This document shows, one piece after another, positions 22,741 through 30,199 of a stretch of 37,645 nucleotides of DNA. A program made the position numbers and the translations under genes. Numbering within the stretch: the first letter of the stretch is position 1; each line of letters opens with the position of its first letter. The notes below the pieces were generated by a model. The model was not told the DNA's origin. It was given only the letters and a program-made list of their open reading frames with translations, and did no database searches. The stretch is from SOJZ01 sp964556565 (GTDB lineage Archaea; Thermoproteota; Bathyarchaeia; Bathyarchaeales; Bathyarchaeaceae), in the NCBI GenBank assembly GCA_964556565.1, contig CAZKWF010000015.1, positions 1 through 37,645 on the forward strand. The letters are read 5' to 3'.

Positions 22741-23961
22741 ATGGATCAACATACGATTTCAAAGGAAGCCGCCAGACGATTTCTCATCACTAAACAGGGA
22801 TTCCACCAAGGAAAGGAAAAAACTGGGACGTTGAAGGCAATCAAGCGGCTGGAGTGTGTCCAGATCGACCCTGTTAGTGTTGTCCACCGCAATCATCATC
22901 TGGTTCTCCACAGCAGAGTAAGTGACTACGAACCCTCCTATCTGGATGCGTTACTCTACAAGGACAGAGCGGTCTTTGAATACTGGTGTAATGCGAAATC
23001 AATAATCCCCATGGAGGAGTTCCGGTATTTTCGCTATCGGATGCAGAATTATATGGAGTTTCATTCTCCATTCTATGAACGCTTGAAAGTGAAGCAAAAA
23101 GAACTGAAAGGTGCGATTTCTCATGTTCTATCGACGATCAAGGCTGATGGCCCACTGTGTGCACAGGATTTTAAGCGGAAGGAAAAAGTTGAGAGCAAAA
23201 CAGTCAAAGGTATTCTAAACCTACTTTGGGACTGCGGCGAGGTGATGATTCACCATGTGGAGGGAAACCGCCGATATTACGACTTAGCAGAGCACACCTT
23301 ACCCAAAGACGTAAGCATCGAAGTGCCCAGCAGAGAGGAATACAATCTGTTCATGATTAGGAAGTATATGAGGGCTTATGGATTCGTTGATGTGCGTGAC
23401 TGGAGGTTCGGCTGGCTTTCGCTTAAAGCTTCGCAACGTAAGCTAGTAGTAGAAGAGATGGTCAAAGATGGAAAAGTCTACCTGGTGAAAATCGAAGGCG
23501 TTAAACACATCTATTATGTTTTAGAAGAATATTTGAACACTCTCGAAACCATAGAAGATTCTCTTCTTGAAGAAAAAATCCATTTTATCGCCCCGCTTGA
23601 TAACCTACTCTGGAACCGGAGGATGATTTCCGAGGTGTTTGACTTCGTTTACACTTGGGAAATTTATAAGATCCCAGAGAAGAGGCAATTTGGCTACTAC
23701 GTCTTACCAATCCTTTATGGCACAAGATTCGTTGGAAGAATCGACCCGAAACTGGACAGAGCAAGCAAAACGATGATCGTTAATTCCTTGCTTCTGGAGA
23801 AAGAACGCCTTGATGCCCCCCTTGTCGTTGAATTGGCAGCTGCACTAAAGAGGTTTCTCTGGTTTCACAACGTCTCCCAAGTCAAGATAGTGAAAACCAA
23901 ACCGAAGAGGTTAAAGAACACGCTATTAGTTGAATTGAATCAATCTGCTAGTGATGTTTAA
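22741..23961 (+). CDS. YcaQ/AlkX-family DNA glycosylase (winged-helix)
   Basis: Member of the HTH_42/YcaQ group, whose studied bacterial relatives (AlkZ, YcaQ/AlkX) unhook DNA interstrand crosslinks by excising alkylated bases. The 406-aa protein starts with A-R-R-F-L-I-T-K-Q-G and has VQIDPV with the catalytic Q-x-D motif (Gln41, Asp43). The later segments EYWCNAKSIIPMEEFRYFRYRM, HFIAPLDNLLWNRRM and LYGTRFVGRIDPKLDR are family signatures. A winged helix lies around residues 150-185. Activity on a given lesion is inferred. ATG at 22741 follows a purine-rich stretch. Confidence 0.86.
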   Translation: MDQHTISKEAARRFLITKQGFHQGKEKTGTLKAIKRLECVQIDPVSVVHRNHHLVLHSRVSDYEPSYLDALLYKDRAVFEYWCNAKSIIPMEEFRYFRYRMQNYMEFHSPFYERLKVKQKELKGAISHVLSTIKADGPLCAQDFKRKEKVESKTVKGILNLLWDCGEVMIHHVEGNRRYYDLAEHTLPKDVSIEVPSREEYNLFMIRKYMRAYGFVDVRDWRFGWLSLKASQRKLVVEEMVKDGKVYLVKIEGVKHIYYVLEEYLNTLETIEDSLLEEKIHFIAPLDNLLWNRRMISEVFDFVYTWEIYKIPEKRQFGYYVLPILYGTRFVGRIDPKLDRASKTMIVNSLLLEKERLDAPLVVELAAALKRFLWFHNVSQVKIVKTKPKRLKNTLLVELNQSASDV

Positions 23962-23979
23962 GGAGAAATGGTTAAGAGG

Positions 23980-23988
23980 ATTTAAATC
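23980..23988 (+). promoter_or_regulatory. TATA box for the tRNA-intron endonuclease gene
   Basis: ATTTAAATC is about 30 bases upstream of the ATG at 24016, suggesting a leaderless or nearly leaderless transcript. Confidence 0.5.
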
Positions 23989-24015
23989 TTAAAGACGCAT
24001 GATAGCGTTAGAAAC

Positions 24016-24603
24016 ATGGTTGGATGGATCACAATTTTGAAACAATCGAAAGATGCGACTGAAACGGACCGCAATGCGGAATCAAAGATAGAAACCGCTC
24101 TTAAAGAGAAAGAGGTTTTCGTTTCTTCACCAGAAGACATTGAAGAATTGTCCATACGAGGTTACGGCGTGTCTGAAAACGAAGGGTTGACACTTACTTT
24201 TTATGAGGCTTTGTTTCTGCTTGGTAAAGGAATCATAGAGGTTGAAAATGAGAAAACTGGAGGAAAGGTAAATTTTCAAACTCTCCTCCAACGTTTTCAA
24301 TCTATTGATAAAGATGCTTGGGTCAGATATTTAATATACCGAGACTTACGGAGCCGAGGATACGTTGCAAGAGAAGGCTTCGGATTAGGAATAGATTTCC
24401 GCGTGTATGAACGCGGGGAATATGGGAAGGAAACAGCCAAGTACATGATCTTTGGAATTCAGGAGGGTCAGCCGGTTTCTATAGAGGAATTGGCACGTTC
24501 TCTGAGGTATGTTCAAAGTCTAAAAAAAAGGTTGGTGTTGGCGGTTATAAACAGAAGAGGAGAAGTTGTGTATTACACCCTTTCGCAACTGACTCTAAAA
24601 TAA
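24016..24603 (+). CDS. endA: tRNA-splicing endonuclease subunit lacking the catalytic His
   Basis: The 195-aa protein has the archaeal EndA architecture: an N-terminal domain (FVSSPEDIEELSIRGYGV, LTFYEALFLLGKG) and a C-terminal catalytic fold (DKDAWVRYLIYRDLRSRGYV, FGLGIDFRVYERG, LKKRLVLAVINRRGEVVYY). Archaeal EndA uses a Tyr-His-Lys triad. Tyr131 and Lys170/171 are present, but the residue expected to be His, just before A/S-K-Y, is Thr140 (KETAKY instead of xEHSKY). This suggests a structural partner of a heteromeric (alpha-beta)2 enzyme rather than the catalytic chain, or a diverged active site. The window's tRNAs with non-canonical introns fit an enzyme of that broad-specificity type. It precedes hisS by 21 bases. 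Confidence 0.88.
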   Translation: MVGWITILKQSKDATETDRNAESKIETALKEKEVFVSSPEDIEELSIRGYGVSENEGLTLTFYEALFLLGKGIIEVENEKTGGKVNFQTLLQRFQSIDKDAWVRYLIYRDLRSRGYVAREGFGLGIDFRVYERGEYGKETAKYMIFGIQEGQPVSIEELARSLRYVQSLKKRLVLAVINRRGEVVYYTLSQLTLK

Positions 24604-24624
24604 AATACGTAATGAAGTGATGAA

Positions 24625-25926
24625 GTGTCAACGTTTAGAACAGTTCGGGGAATGAGGGACTTTCTGCCAAAAGAAGCGGAAAGAATGCGGTATGCAGAGC
24701 AGGTTACAAGAGATCTGGGCCAACTCTACGGTTACAGAGAGGTCATCACTCCAGTTGTAGAATCGTATGATCTTTTGGCAGCAAAATCTGGTGAAGAAAT
24801 TCGAAAGCGCATGTATGCATTTGAGGACCTAGGCGGTCGAAGAGTGGCTTTACGACCAGAGTTCACCGCGTCTATAGCTAGGTTGATAGCAACTAAGATG
24901 AGAAATGAGCCCAAGCCTATGAGACTTTTCTGCGTGGGGAGCCTCTATCGTTATGATGAACCGCAGTATGGACGCTTTCGGGAGTTTTGGCAAGCCAACT
25001 ATGAGCTTATAGGATCCATTAAACCAGAGGCGGACGCGGAGATTCTGACACTTACCTACGATTTGATGGAAAAATTGGGTCTGCGTAAATACTGGCTTAA
25101 GATTGGACACGTTGGAATTATTCGCGGAATCTTAACTCAAGAAAATGTAAAAAAAGAACAGCAGAACATAATTATGCAGTTGCTGGATAAAAAACAGTGG
25201 GACGAAGCGCTTACAACAACACGAGAATTAGGTGTTTCACAAAGGTGTGTAGCAACCTTAAAAAACGTTTTAAAGATAAGGGGAAAAGACGTCTCTCAAG
25301 TTCTTAAGAAGACAGAGGAGAATGTTAGAGAGTATGAAAGCTCTGCTGCTGCTGTGGAAAACCTGCGGGAAATCACTGGATTAATAGGAGAAAGCAACGC
25401 CAAGTTTGAGATGTTGATCGAGGCAGGGTTCGCACGTGGTCTTGAATACTACACGGGTATGATATTTGAGCCCTATGTTCCAGAGATGAATATAGCATTA
25501 AGCGGCGGAGGGCGCTACGACAAACTTATTGAACTCTTTGGAGGTGAACCAACCCCAGCTGTGGGAGTAGCCCAAGGAATAGACCGTCTTGCGCTTGCCA
25601 TGAAAAAGCAGAAAGTTTCTTCGAAAATTCCAGAAGGAAAACGAGTTGTGATTATTCCTATCGACGAGAAACTGAGAGCAAGAGTTCTTGAACTTTCATT
25701 AGCTTTGAGAAAAGTAGGCGTGCCAGCTGAGGTTGAGGTTATGGGACGCACGGTTTCTAAGGCTTTACAAGATGCGAATAGAAGGAACGTTACTCATGCT
25801 GTCATCGTGGGTTCTGAGGAGCTTAAGGAAGATAAAGTGGTTTTGCGGGACATGAAGAAAAGAGAGCAGAAAACGATTAAGATAAGGAATCTTTCTCAAG
25901 AAATTTTGAAACCTGAGTTGAGGTAA
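24625..25926 (+). CDS. hisS: Histidyl-tRNA synthetase
   Basis: Charges tRNA-His. The 433-aa class II enzyme has the N-terminal RTVRGMRDFLP, motif 2 (CVGSLYRYDEPQYGRFREFWQANYE), the His-A motif ARGLEYYTGMIFE, motif 3 (PAVGVAQGIDRLALAM) and a C-terminal anticodon-binding domain (RVVIIPIDEKLRARVLEL). Length and order are standard. GTG at 24625 is preceded by GTGATGAA. It may share the transcript of the endonuclease gene. Confidence 0.96.
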   Translation: MSTFRTVRGMRDFLPKEAERMRYAEQVTRDLGQLYGYREVITPVVESYDLLAAKSGEEIRKRMYAFEDLGGRRVALRPEFTASIARLIATKMRNEPKPMRLFCVGSLYRYDEPQYGRFREFWQANYELIGSIKPEADAEILTLTYDLMEKLGLRKYWLKIGHVGIIRGILTQENVKKEQQNIIMQLLDKKQWDEALTTTRELGVSQRCVATLKNVLKIRGKDVSQVLKKTEENVREYESSAAAVENLREITGLIGESNAKFEMLIEAGFARGLEYYTGMIFEPYVPEMNIALSGGGRYDKLIELFGGEPTPAVGVAQGIDRLALAMKKQKVSSKIPEGKRVVIIPIDEKLRARVLELSLALRKVGVPAEVEVMGRTVSKALQDANRRNVTHAVIVGSEELKEDKVVLRDMKKREQKTIKIRNLSQEILKPELR

Positions 25927-26021
25927 TAGACACTTCTCATTATCTACTATAAGATTTGCAACGCGATATCGAGAGTCACGATCAAGATATTGTAAAGGAA
26001 ATAGTAGAAAACAAAGAAGCT

Positions 26022-27119
26022 TTAGATAGCAAGTGGCTCAGACGGCCTAATTCTTTTCACAATAGCCCTGGAAAGTTTGTATAATCCAAAAATCGCAACT
26101 ATGAGCCAACCAAAAACGCCTAAAATCGTAGTAATATTCAAGGTTATAGAAAAAAGAGGAAAGACCATTGGATAAAAATCTGAGGAGAGCTCGATAACGC
26201 TTCCATAATAGTTGAAAAACCAGTGGAGGAGTATTGGAGCCTGAACGCCATAAAGCAGGTATGCAAGGCCCATGGCAAAGCCAACCATAGATGCTGTCGT
26301 GATTTTTCCAACCTCCCAGCTACCACCAAATAGGTAGTGAGCTAATCCAAAAGCAACAGATGTGAAGATTACCATAGCCCACTCGCCTGAGCTAATTCCA
26401 CCTATGACACCAAAGTCACTCACTGTCTTCGCACCAACCATCTTTTTCGCTCCATCAGGATATATCAAGCTCAAAAAGAAAAGTTTCAAACGTTGCCCCC
26501 ACGACCACATCGACGCCGAATTTCTTCCAACCCAGAACAAGTAAACTATTAGAAACACCCCGATAGGGCTCACTCGAAACCCGATTTCTTCAAATAACGA
26601 AGCATAAGTTACCAGAAAGAAGGCTTCGAAAGGATCTTCTGGCAAGGGAGCCTCACCAGTCGGAACTCCATGGGTCTCCTGAAAACCGGTTACAGCTATG
26701 ATGGCAACGAGCAGCATGCTTGCCATGACCGGCATGGTGAACAACCAGTTATTGAAAGGGCCACTGGAAGGACGTGAAAAGCATCTTCCAACAACCTCAT
26801 GCAACTTCTCTCTAAATCTCCATGCAGCAACAAAACAGAGAATGAAAACGCCCCAGAGAAACAGAAAGACTAATCCTGCGTTAAGCTCAACGGGAATGAC
26901 AAAAAAGATCACAATGAATAACTCAAGAAGAAGCTCACGGATATAATGAAGCGTACTAAAAGCTGATCCTTCTGGAGTGAAGAAAAACAGAGCTGGTCCT
27001 AAAACCATTGTCAAAACGTAAGAAGAAACAAGAAGCAACACAGTGATGGCAAGGGCGATCACAAGAATGAGTTTGAGGGTTCTTTTCACCTCGCTAAACG
27101 CCAACATCAAGTGCTCCAA
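26022..27119 (-). CDS. CPBP-family intramembrane metalloprotease
   Basis: A 365-aa polytopic protein with about eight hydrophobic segments and the three conserved motifs of CPBP (Abi/Rce1-like) proteases: EEIGFR (Glu177, Glu178, Arg182), FGLAH (Phe257, His261) and HWFFN (His299, Asn303). Relatives cleave CAAX-type or other membrane peptides; in bacteria some process bacteriocin immunity peptides. The gene lies beside a PadR regulator and a small exported peptide, which suggests but does not show a shared role. ATG at 27119 is used; MLAFSE at 27107 is an alternative start. Confidence 0.88.
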   Translation of the reverse strand: MEHLMLAFSEVKRTLKLILVIALAITVLLLVSSYVLTMVLGPALFFFTPEGSAFSTLHYIRELLLELFIVIFFVIPVELNAGLVFLFLWGVFILCFVAAWRFREKLHEVVGRCFSRPSSGPFNNWLFTMPVMASMLLVAIIAVTGFQETHGVPTGEAPLPEDPFEAFFLVTYASLFEEIGFRVSPIGVFLIVYLFWVGRNSASMWSWGQRLKLFFLSLIYPDGAKKMVGAKTVSDFGVIGGISSGEWAMVIFTSVAFGLAHYLFGGSWEVGKITTASMVGFAMGLAYLLYGVQAPILLHWFFNYYGSVIELSSDFYPMVFPLFSITLNITTILGVFGWLIVAIFGLYKLSRAIVKRIRPSEPLAI

Positions 27120-27180
27120 TCGTTTACATTGCGTTCTAAGCGTTATCTAATGATAATGCCCGTAGTTCATAAAAGGCTTG

Positions 27181-27510
27181 TTAGGTGCATGCAAAAAGAT
27201 CAAGAATCAAGTCTAAGAATTTATCTTTCGATTCCAAGAACATCTTAACCTTCTCTTTCCCATCGTTTGTCAGGTTATAAGCCCTTTTCCTTTGGCTATC
27301 TGAACCCTCTATCAACCCCTTCCTCTCCAAATAATACAGAGTCGAATATATCGTTCCCGAACTAATCAATAGATGAAACCTGTCGGAAATAAACTTGACA
27401 AAATCATAACCACTCATAGCGTTCCCCCTCAAACTCATCAAAATCAACATATCTAAGAACCCCTTAACAACCCTCTCATGCATCTCATTTAAAAGCTCAG
27501 ACTCTGACAC
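27181..27510 (-). CDS. PadR-family transcriptional regulator
   Basis: The 109-aa protein is a PadR winged helix: LDMLILMSLRGNAMSGYDFVKF, SSGTIYSTLYYLERKGLIEG and YNLTNDGKEKVK are its hallmarks, with a short C-terminal dimerisation helix. GTG at 27510 has GGCGGT upstream. A perfect CCCCACA-N9-TGTGGGG dyad (27575-27597) lies between it and the divergent small-peptide gene, so it probably regulates both itself and that gene. The CPBP gene lies downstream on the same strand, 61 bases after its stop, and may be part of the same transcript. Confidence 0.9.
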   Translation of the reverse strand: MSESELLNEMHERVVKGFLDMLILMSLRGNAMSGYDFVKFISDRFHLLISSGTIYSTLYYLERKGLIEGSDSQRKRAYNLTNDGKEKVKMFLESKDKFLDLILDLFACT

Positions 27511-27550
27511 TGCTACCGCCTCGAATAGAAAGTACTTCTATGATCCAACA

Positions 27551-27560
27551 CCATATAGCT
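27551..27560 (-). promoter_or_regulatory. TATA box for the PadR gene
   Basis: AGCTATATGG on the minus strand predicts transcription around 27527, about 17 bases before the GTG start. Confidence 0.4.
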
Positions 27561-27574
27561 TTTTTCCTTTCTAT

Positions 27575-27597
27575 CCCCACATATCATAATTGTGGGG
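27575..27597. promoter_or_regulatory. Candidate PadR operator (CCCCACA-N9-TGTGGGG)
   Basis: Two perfect 7-bp inverted arms, 27575-27581 and 27591-27597, flank a 9-base AT-rich spacer. The dyad lies upstream of the TATA box of the padR gene, and it overlaps the AT-rich box (about 27580-27589) expected to drive the divergent peptide gene. Two-fold sites in a divergent intergenic region are typical of PadR autoregulation. Confidence 0.65.
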
Positions 27598-27624
27598 TAA
27601 AAAAACAAAAAGGGAGGTGAGAAA

Positions 27625-27819
27625 TTGAACCTAAAACCCATATTAATGGTCTGCCTGATTATCTTCGCCTTCGCTTCAACAATAACTACGATGACGATCG
27701 CCTTTGGCACGCGGACACCAGATGTGCTCGGCATTACAAGGACACCTACCTGCAACGTCGAATCTGGACAAGTTCAGTCCATGGGCGATCCAATTGAAAG
27801 TGACTTTGTTCCTGGGTGA
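27625..27819 (+). CDS. Small exported or membrane-anchored peptide
   Basis: A 64-aa frame starting TTG at 27625 directly after a very strong ribosome site (GGGAGGTGA at 27612-27620). The first ~27 residues form a hydrophobic helix (PILMVCLIIFAFASTITTMTIAF) after a short N-L-K n-region, i.e. a signal peptide or anchor. The rest is polar with a single Cys and an acidic C-terminus. No family recognised. It is divergent from padR and next to a CPBP protease. Could be a secreted signal or a substrate of the protease; this is speculation. Confidence 0.65.
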   Translation: MNLKPILMVCLIIFAFASTITTMTIAFGTRTPDVLGITRTPTCNVESGQVQSMGDPIESDFVPG

Positions 27820-27894
27820 TAATCTTAAGTGCTGAACTGACGAATACTTCAAACATATCATCTATTAGCGATTTACAAATAAGGGGCCAATAAT

Positions 27895-29007
27895 ATGCGG
27901 CAAGAGCTTGACCACTTGGACTTGAGGATTATCGAAAGTCTGGCTACTTACGGACCGAGAAACTTGGCAAATGTTGCAAGAAAACTGGATATGCCCCCAG
28001 GGACGCTTCGGAAAAGGCTCAAACGCCTACTCTCCAATATTTTTTTACGGTTCGGAATAAACGTCTATCACACATATCTGGGGCTGAAGAAGGCAGTAGT
28101 CTTCGCGGAAGCAATTCCTGGATACGAAGACCTACTCTTTGAAAGTTTGAAAACGAACGACTTTTGGATATATGTGAGCCGATGTTACGGCATGAACGAA
28201 GGTTGCTTCGCGATATACACTATCCCTAAAGGGCATGAAAACGATTTTGAGCGATTCCTTGAAGAGCTCCAAAAAATAGTAGCCGGAAACACTCGAGTCT
28301 TTTGGTCAACTTGTTTTCAGTCTGTTCACTGCCTCTGCAACTGGTTTGACCCGAAGTCTGGGAATTGGGACTTTCAATGGAACAAATGGCTTGAAGAGAT
28401 TTCAGCTGAGGGAGCGGAACTGCCTTACACTCTGGTTGATCCAGAAGAGTGGCCTATTAAGGGAGACGAAATAGACGTTTTCATCTTGAAAGAGTTAGAG
28501 AAAGATGCCGCAATCAGCTTTGTTGATTTGGCAAAGAAACTAAAAATATCTCCACAACTGGTTGGGTATCATTACCAAAATCATATAAAGAACCACGACC
28601 TAATCGAAAACTTTAGTGTGGACGTTTATCATTTTGATATATCGAGTTCCGATCGGTTCTTCTTCATCTTCAGGTTCGACGATAGAGAAGACCTTGGCAA
28701 ATTCGCATCTTCAATGTTGGACAAGCCTTTCGTAACGGTATTGGGTAAAATTCTAGAAGAAAACGCTCTACTTGGATACATATATCTCCCCAGGTCAGAG
28801 TTTGCGAAATTCATAGACACTTTGGCAAAGCTAATTGGATTAGGCCTGTTGAAGAGCTATCAATATATGATCCAACACCTTGGGAAGGCATCACGTCAGA
28901 CAATTTCCTATGAATATTTCAAGGATGGATCTTGGATTTACGATCATAAAAAGCATATAGAAAATCTTCACAAGTTAGTAAAAGAAACTCACCAAAAATA
29001 TGTATAA
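27895..29007 (+). CDS. Two-HTH Lrp/AsnC-like regulator
   Basis: The 370-aa protein carries two AsnC-type winged-helix segments: residues about 6-45 (LDLRIIESLATYGPRNLANVARKLDMPPGTLRKR) and 195-235 (IDVFILKELEKDAAISFVDLAKKLKISPQLVGYH). Between and after them are alpha/beta regions with no recognisable ligand motif. Long duplicated HTH regulators of this kind are numerous in Bathyarchaeia and Thaumarchaeota and poorly studied. ATG at 27895 follows AAGGGGCC. The next feature is tRNA-Arg(CCT) on the opposite strand. Confidence 0.8.
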   Translation: MRQELDHLDLRIIESLATYGPRNLANVARKLDMPPGTLRKRLKRLLSNIFLRFGINVYHTYLGLKKAVVFAEAIPGYEDLLFESLKTNDFWIYVSRCYGMNEGCFAIYTIPKGHENDFERFLEELQKIVAGNTRVFWSTCFQSVHCLCNWFDPKSGNWDFQWNKWLEEISAEGAELPYTLVDPEEWPIKGDEIDVFILKELEKDAAISFVDLAKKLKISPQLVGYHYQNHIKNHDLIENFSVDVYHFDISSSDRFFFIFRFDDREDLGKFASSMLDKPFVTVLGKILEENALLGYIYLPRSEFAKFIDTLAKLIGLGLLKSYQYMIQHLGKASRQTISYEYFKDGSWIYDHKKHIENLHKLVKETHQKYV

Positions 29008-29221
29008 GCTGAACGATTCGCCTTTTAGGGGCACTTGTACCCATTTGGCAACTTACGCAATCTCCTCCTTCGGCTTTTCAGCGCTTTCCTCAACCAGAGA
29101 AATAGCGATAACGACCTTCTTGCGAAAACAGTCTTAAACAAGAAATCCAACGCATTCAGGCTTCAACGCAAAACAGGTTGTATATCGACATGCGTAAGCA
29201 CGTCTCAACAGCTAAGAATGG

Positions 29222-29346
29222 CGGGCGGGACGGGATTTGAACCCGTGACCCCGAGCTTAGGAGGCTTACACCAACTGTAGTTAAGTTGTTCGTGCCCTAT
29301 CCATGCTAGGCGCCGGTAGAAAGTTAATCTCTTTCTTTACCCGCCC
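29222..29346 (-). tRNA. tRNA-Arg (CCT) with two non-canonical introns
   Basis: Read on the minus strand, GGGCGGG (29346-29340) pairs with CCCGCCC (29229-29223), and CCA is encoded at 29221-29219. The D arm GCCTAGC-ATGGAT-AGGGC begins only at 29311: 26 bases (29337-29312) intervene after TA at positions 8-9, an intron at 9/10 containing an AGAAAG/CTTTCT helix. The anticodon stem is restored (CGAGC/GCTCG around CTCCTAA) after removing a further 24 bases (29289-29266) at 29/30. With both removed the mature tRNA is 75 nt with anticodon CCT. The T arm is ACGGG/CCCGT with loop TTCAAAT. A TATA box lies at 29383-29391. Confidence 0.9.
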
Positions 29347-29453
29347 AGCCCCGCCCACTAACACATTTTTAATGAGTCAAGTGTTATAACCGTAACGCCT
29401 CACTCCTGGACTGTAACCATTTATCACTGCATACATTCATGTACAAAACATAC

Positions 29454-29475
29454 GACCCCCCCTAGGTAGGGGGTC
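29454..29475. repeat. C-rich inverted repeat (CCCCCTA-GG-TAGGGGG)
   Basis: A perfect 7-bp dyad with a two-base centre (29458-29464 and 29467-29473) within GACCCCC...GGGGGTC. It is followed by CTATAAAG, a TATA-like box. Related C/G-tract elements lie at 29515-29526 and 20455-20469. Confidence 0.55.
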
Positions 29476-29514
29476 TATAAAGAGAGAGAATGAGAAACTA
29501 TTAAAAAAATTATA

Positions 29515-29526
29515 GGGGGGTCTAGA
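29515..29526. repeat. G6-TCTAGA element
   Basis: GGGGGGTCTAGA resembles the complement of the element at 20455-20469, which has a C6 tract joined to TCTAGA. Function unknown; an operator or a structured RNA element is possible. Confidence 0.4.
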
Positions 29527-29690
29527 GAGAGAAACACACAAAACAACATACTAAACGGTCAACCTAAGAAACCAACACCCAACAAATCAACATTAATACC
29601 AAGATTCCAATAGAAACCTATAAGAAGCCCAACCCCGAGGTATAGTTATTAACCCAAAGAAAAACAATACATCAACATAGAGGAAGAAAC

Positions 29691-30050
29691 ATGCCCGAAA
29701 AAAAGCAGAAAAAACCGAAAAAAGAGACAAAACCCGCAGAACCTGAAAAAAAGAAAGCACCAAAAGAAGTAGGCAGAGCTGAGAACGTCGTCTACATCGG
29801 AAGAAAACCCCCCATGAGTTACGTACTAGCACTCATGACAAGCTTCGGCAACTCCAACATCAAAGAGGTCACATTGAAAGCAAGGGGGCGATCAATAACA
29901 ACAGCAGTCGACGTAGCCGAAATAGCCAAACGCAGATTCGTAAAAGACTCCAAAGTCAGCAACATCACCATAGGAACCGAAGAAATAGCACGAGAAGAAG
30001 GCGGAACAAGAAACGTATCAACAATCGAGATAACAATAGTCAAAACCTAA
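29691..30050 (+). CDS. alba: DNA/RNA-binding chromatin protein Alba with Lys-rich N-terminal tail
   Basis: Abundant archaeal nucleoid protein. Residues about 31-119 form a standard Alba domain: VVYIGRKPPMSYVLALMT, then KARGRSITTAVDVAEIAKRRF and NVSTIEITIVKT. The first ~28 residues (MPEKKQKKPKKETKPAEPEK) are Lys/Pro/Glu-rich and absent from typical ~90-97-aa Alba, like a eukaryotic histone tail. ATG at 29691 follows GAGGAAGAAAC. Lysine acetylation or methylation of the tail is a speculation. Confidence 0.94.
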   Translation: MPEKKQKKPKKETKPAEPEKKKAPKEVGRAENVVYIGRKPPMSYVLALMTSFGNSNIKEVTLKARGRSITTAVDVAEIAKRRFVKDSKVSNITIGTEEIAREEGGTRNVSTIEITIVKT

Positions 30051-30150
30051 TCCAAACGACTTCTTCAAACGAATTCAGGTTCCCAGCGAACAATTGCCTA
30101 GCAGTCTAATACGTTAGATTAGATCATGCAAGACGAACACACACAGATAC

Positions 30151-30159
30151 CTATAAAAA
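30151..30159 (+). promoter_or_regulatory. TATA box for the aminotransferase gene
   Basis: CTATAAAAA is about 45 bases before the ATG at 30200, giving a short leader with GGTGAG before the start. Confidence 0.6.
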
Positions 30160-30199
30160 TCCCTTTTTCTAAACACATAGTCTCCCACGGTGAGAAACA

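Larger units (their letters stand above)
29347..29690. other. Intergenic region upstream of alba
   Basis: No gene seen. It holds a TATA box for tRNA-Arg(CCT) on the minus strand (GTTATAAC, 29383-29391), the C-rich dyad at 29454-29475, a G6-TCTAGA element at 29515-29526 and a TATA-like GGTATAGTTATTAA at about 29638-29651 that would suit alba. Confidence 0.5.

Noticed and set aside
29035..29280. 81-codon plus-strand frame ending in a GFEPVTPSLGG-like peptide
   Set aside because: It runs through the complement of tRNA-Arg(CCT) and is a known false-positive type.
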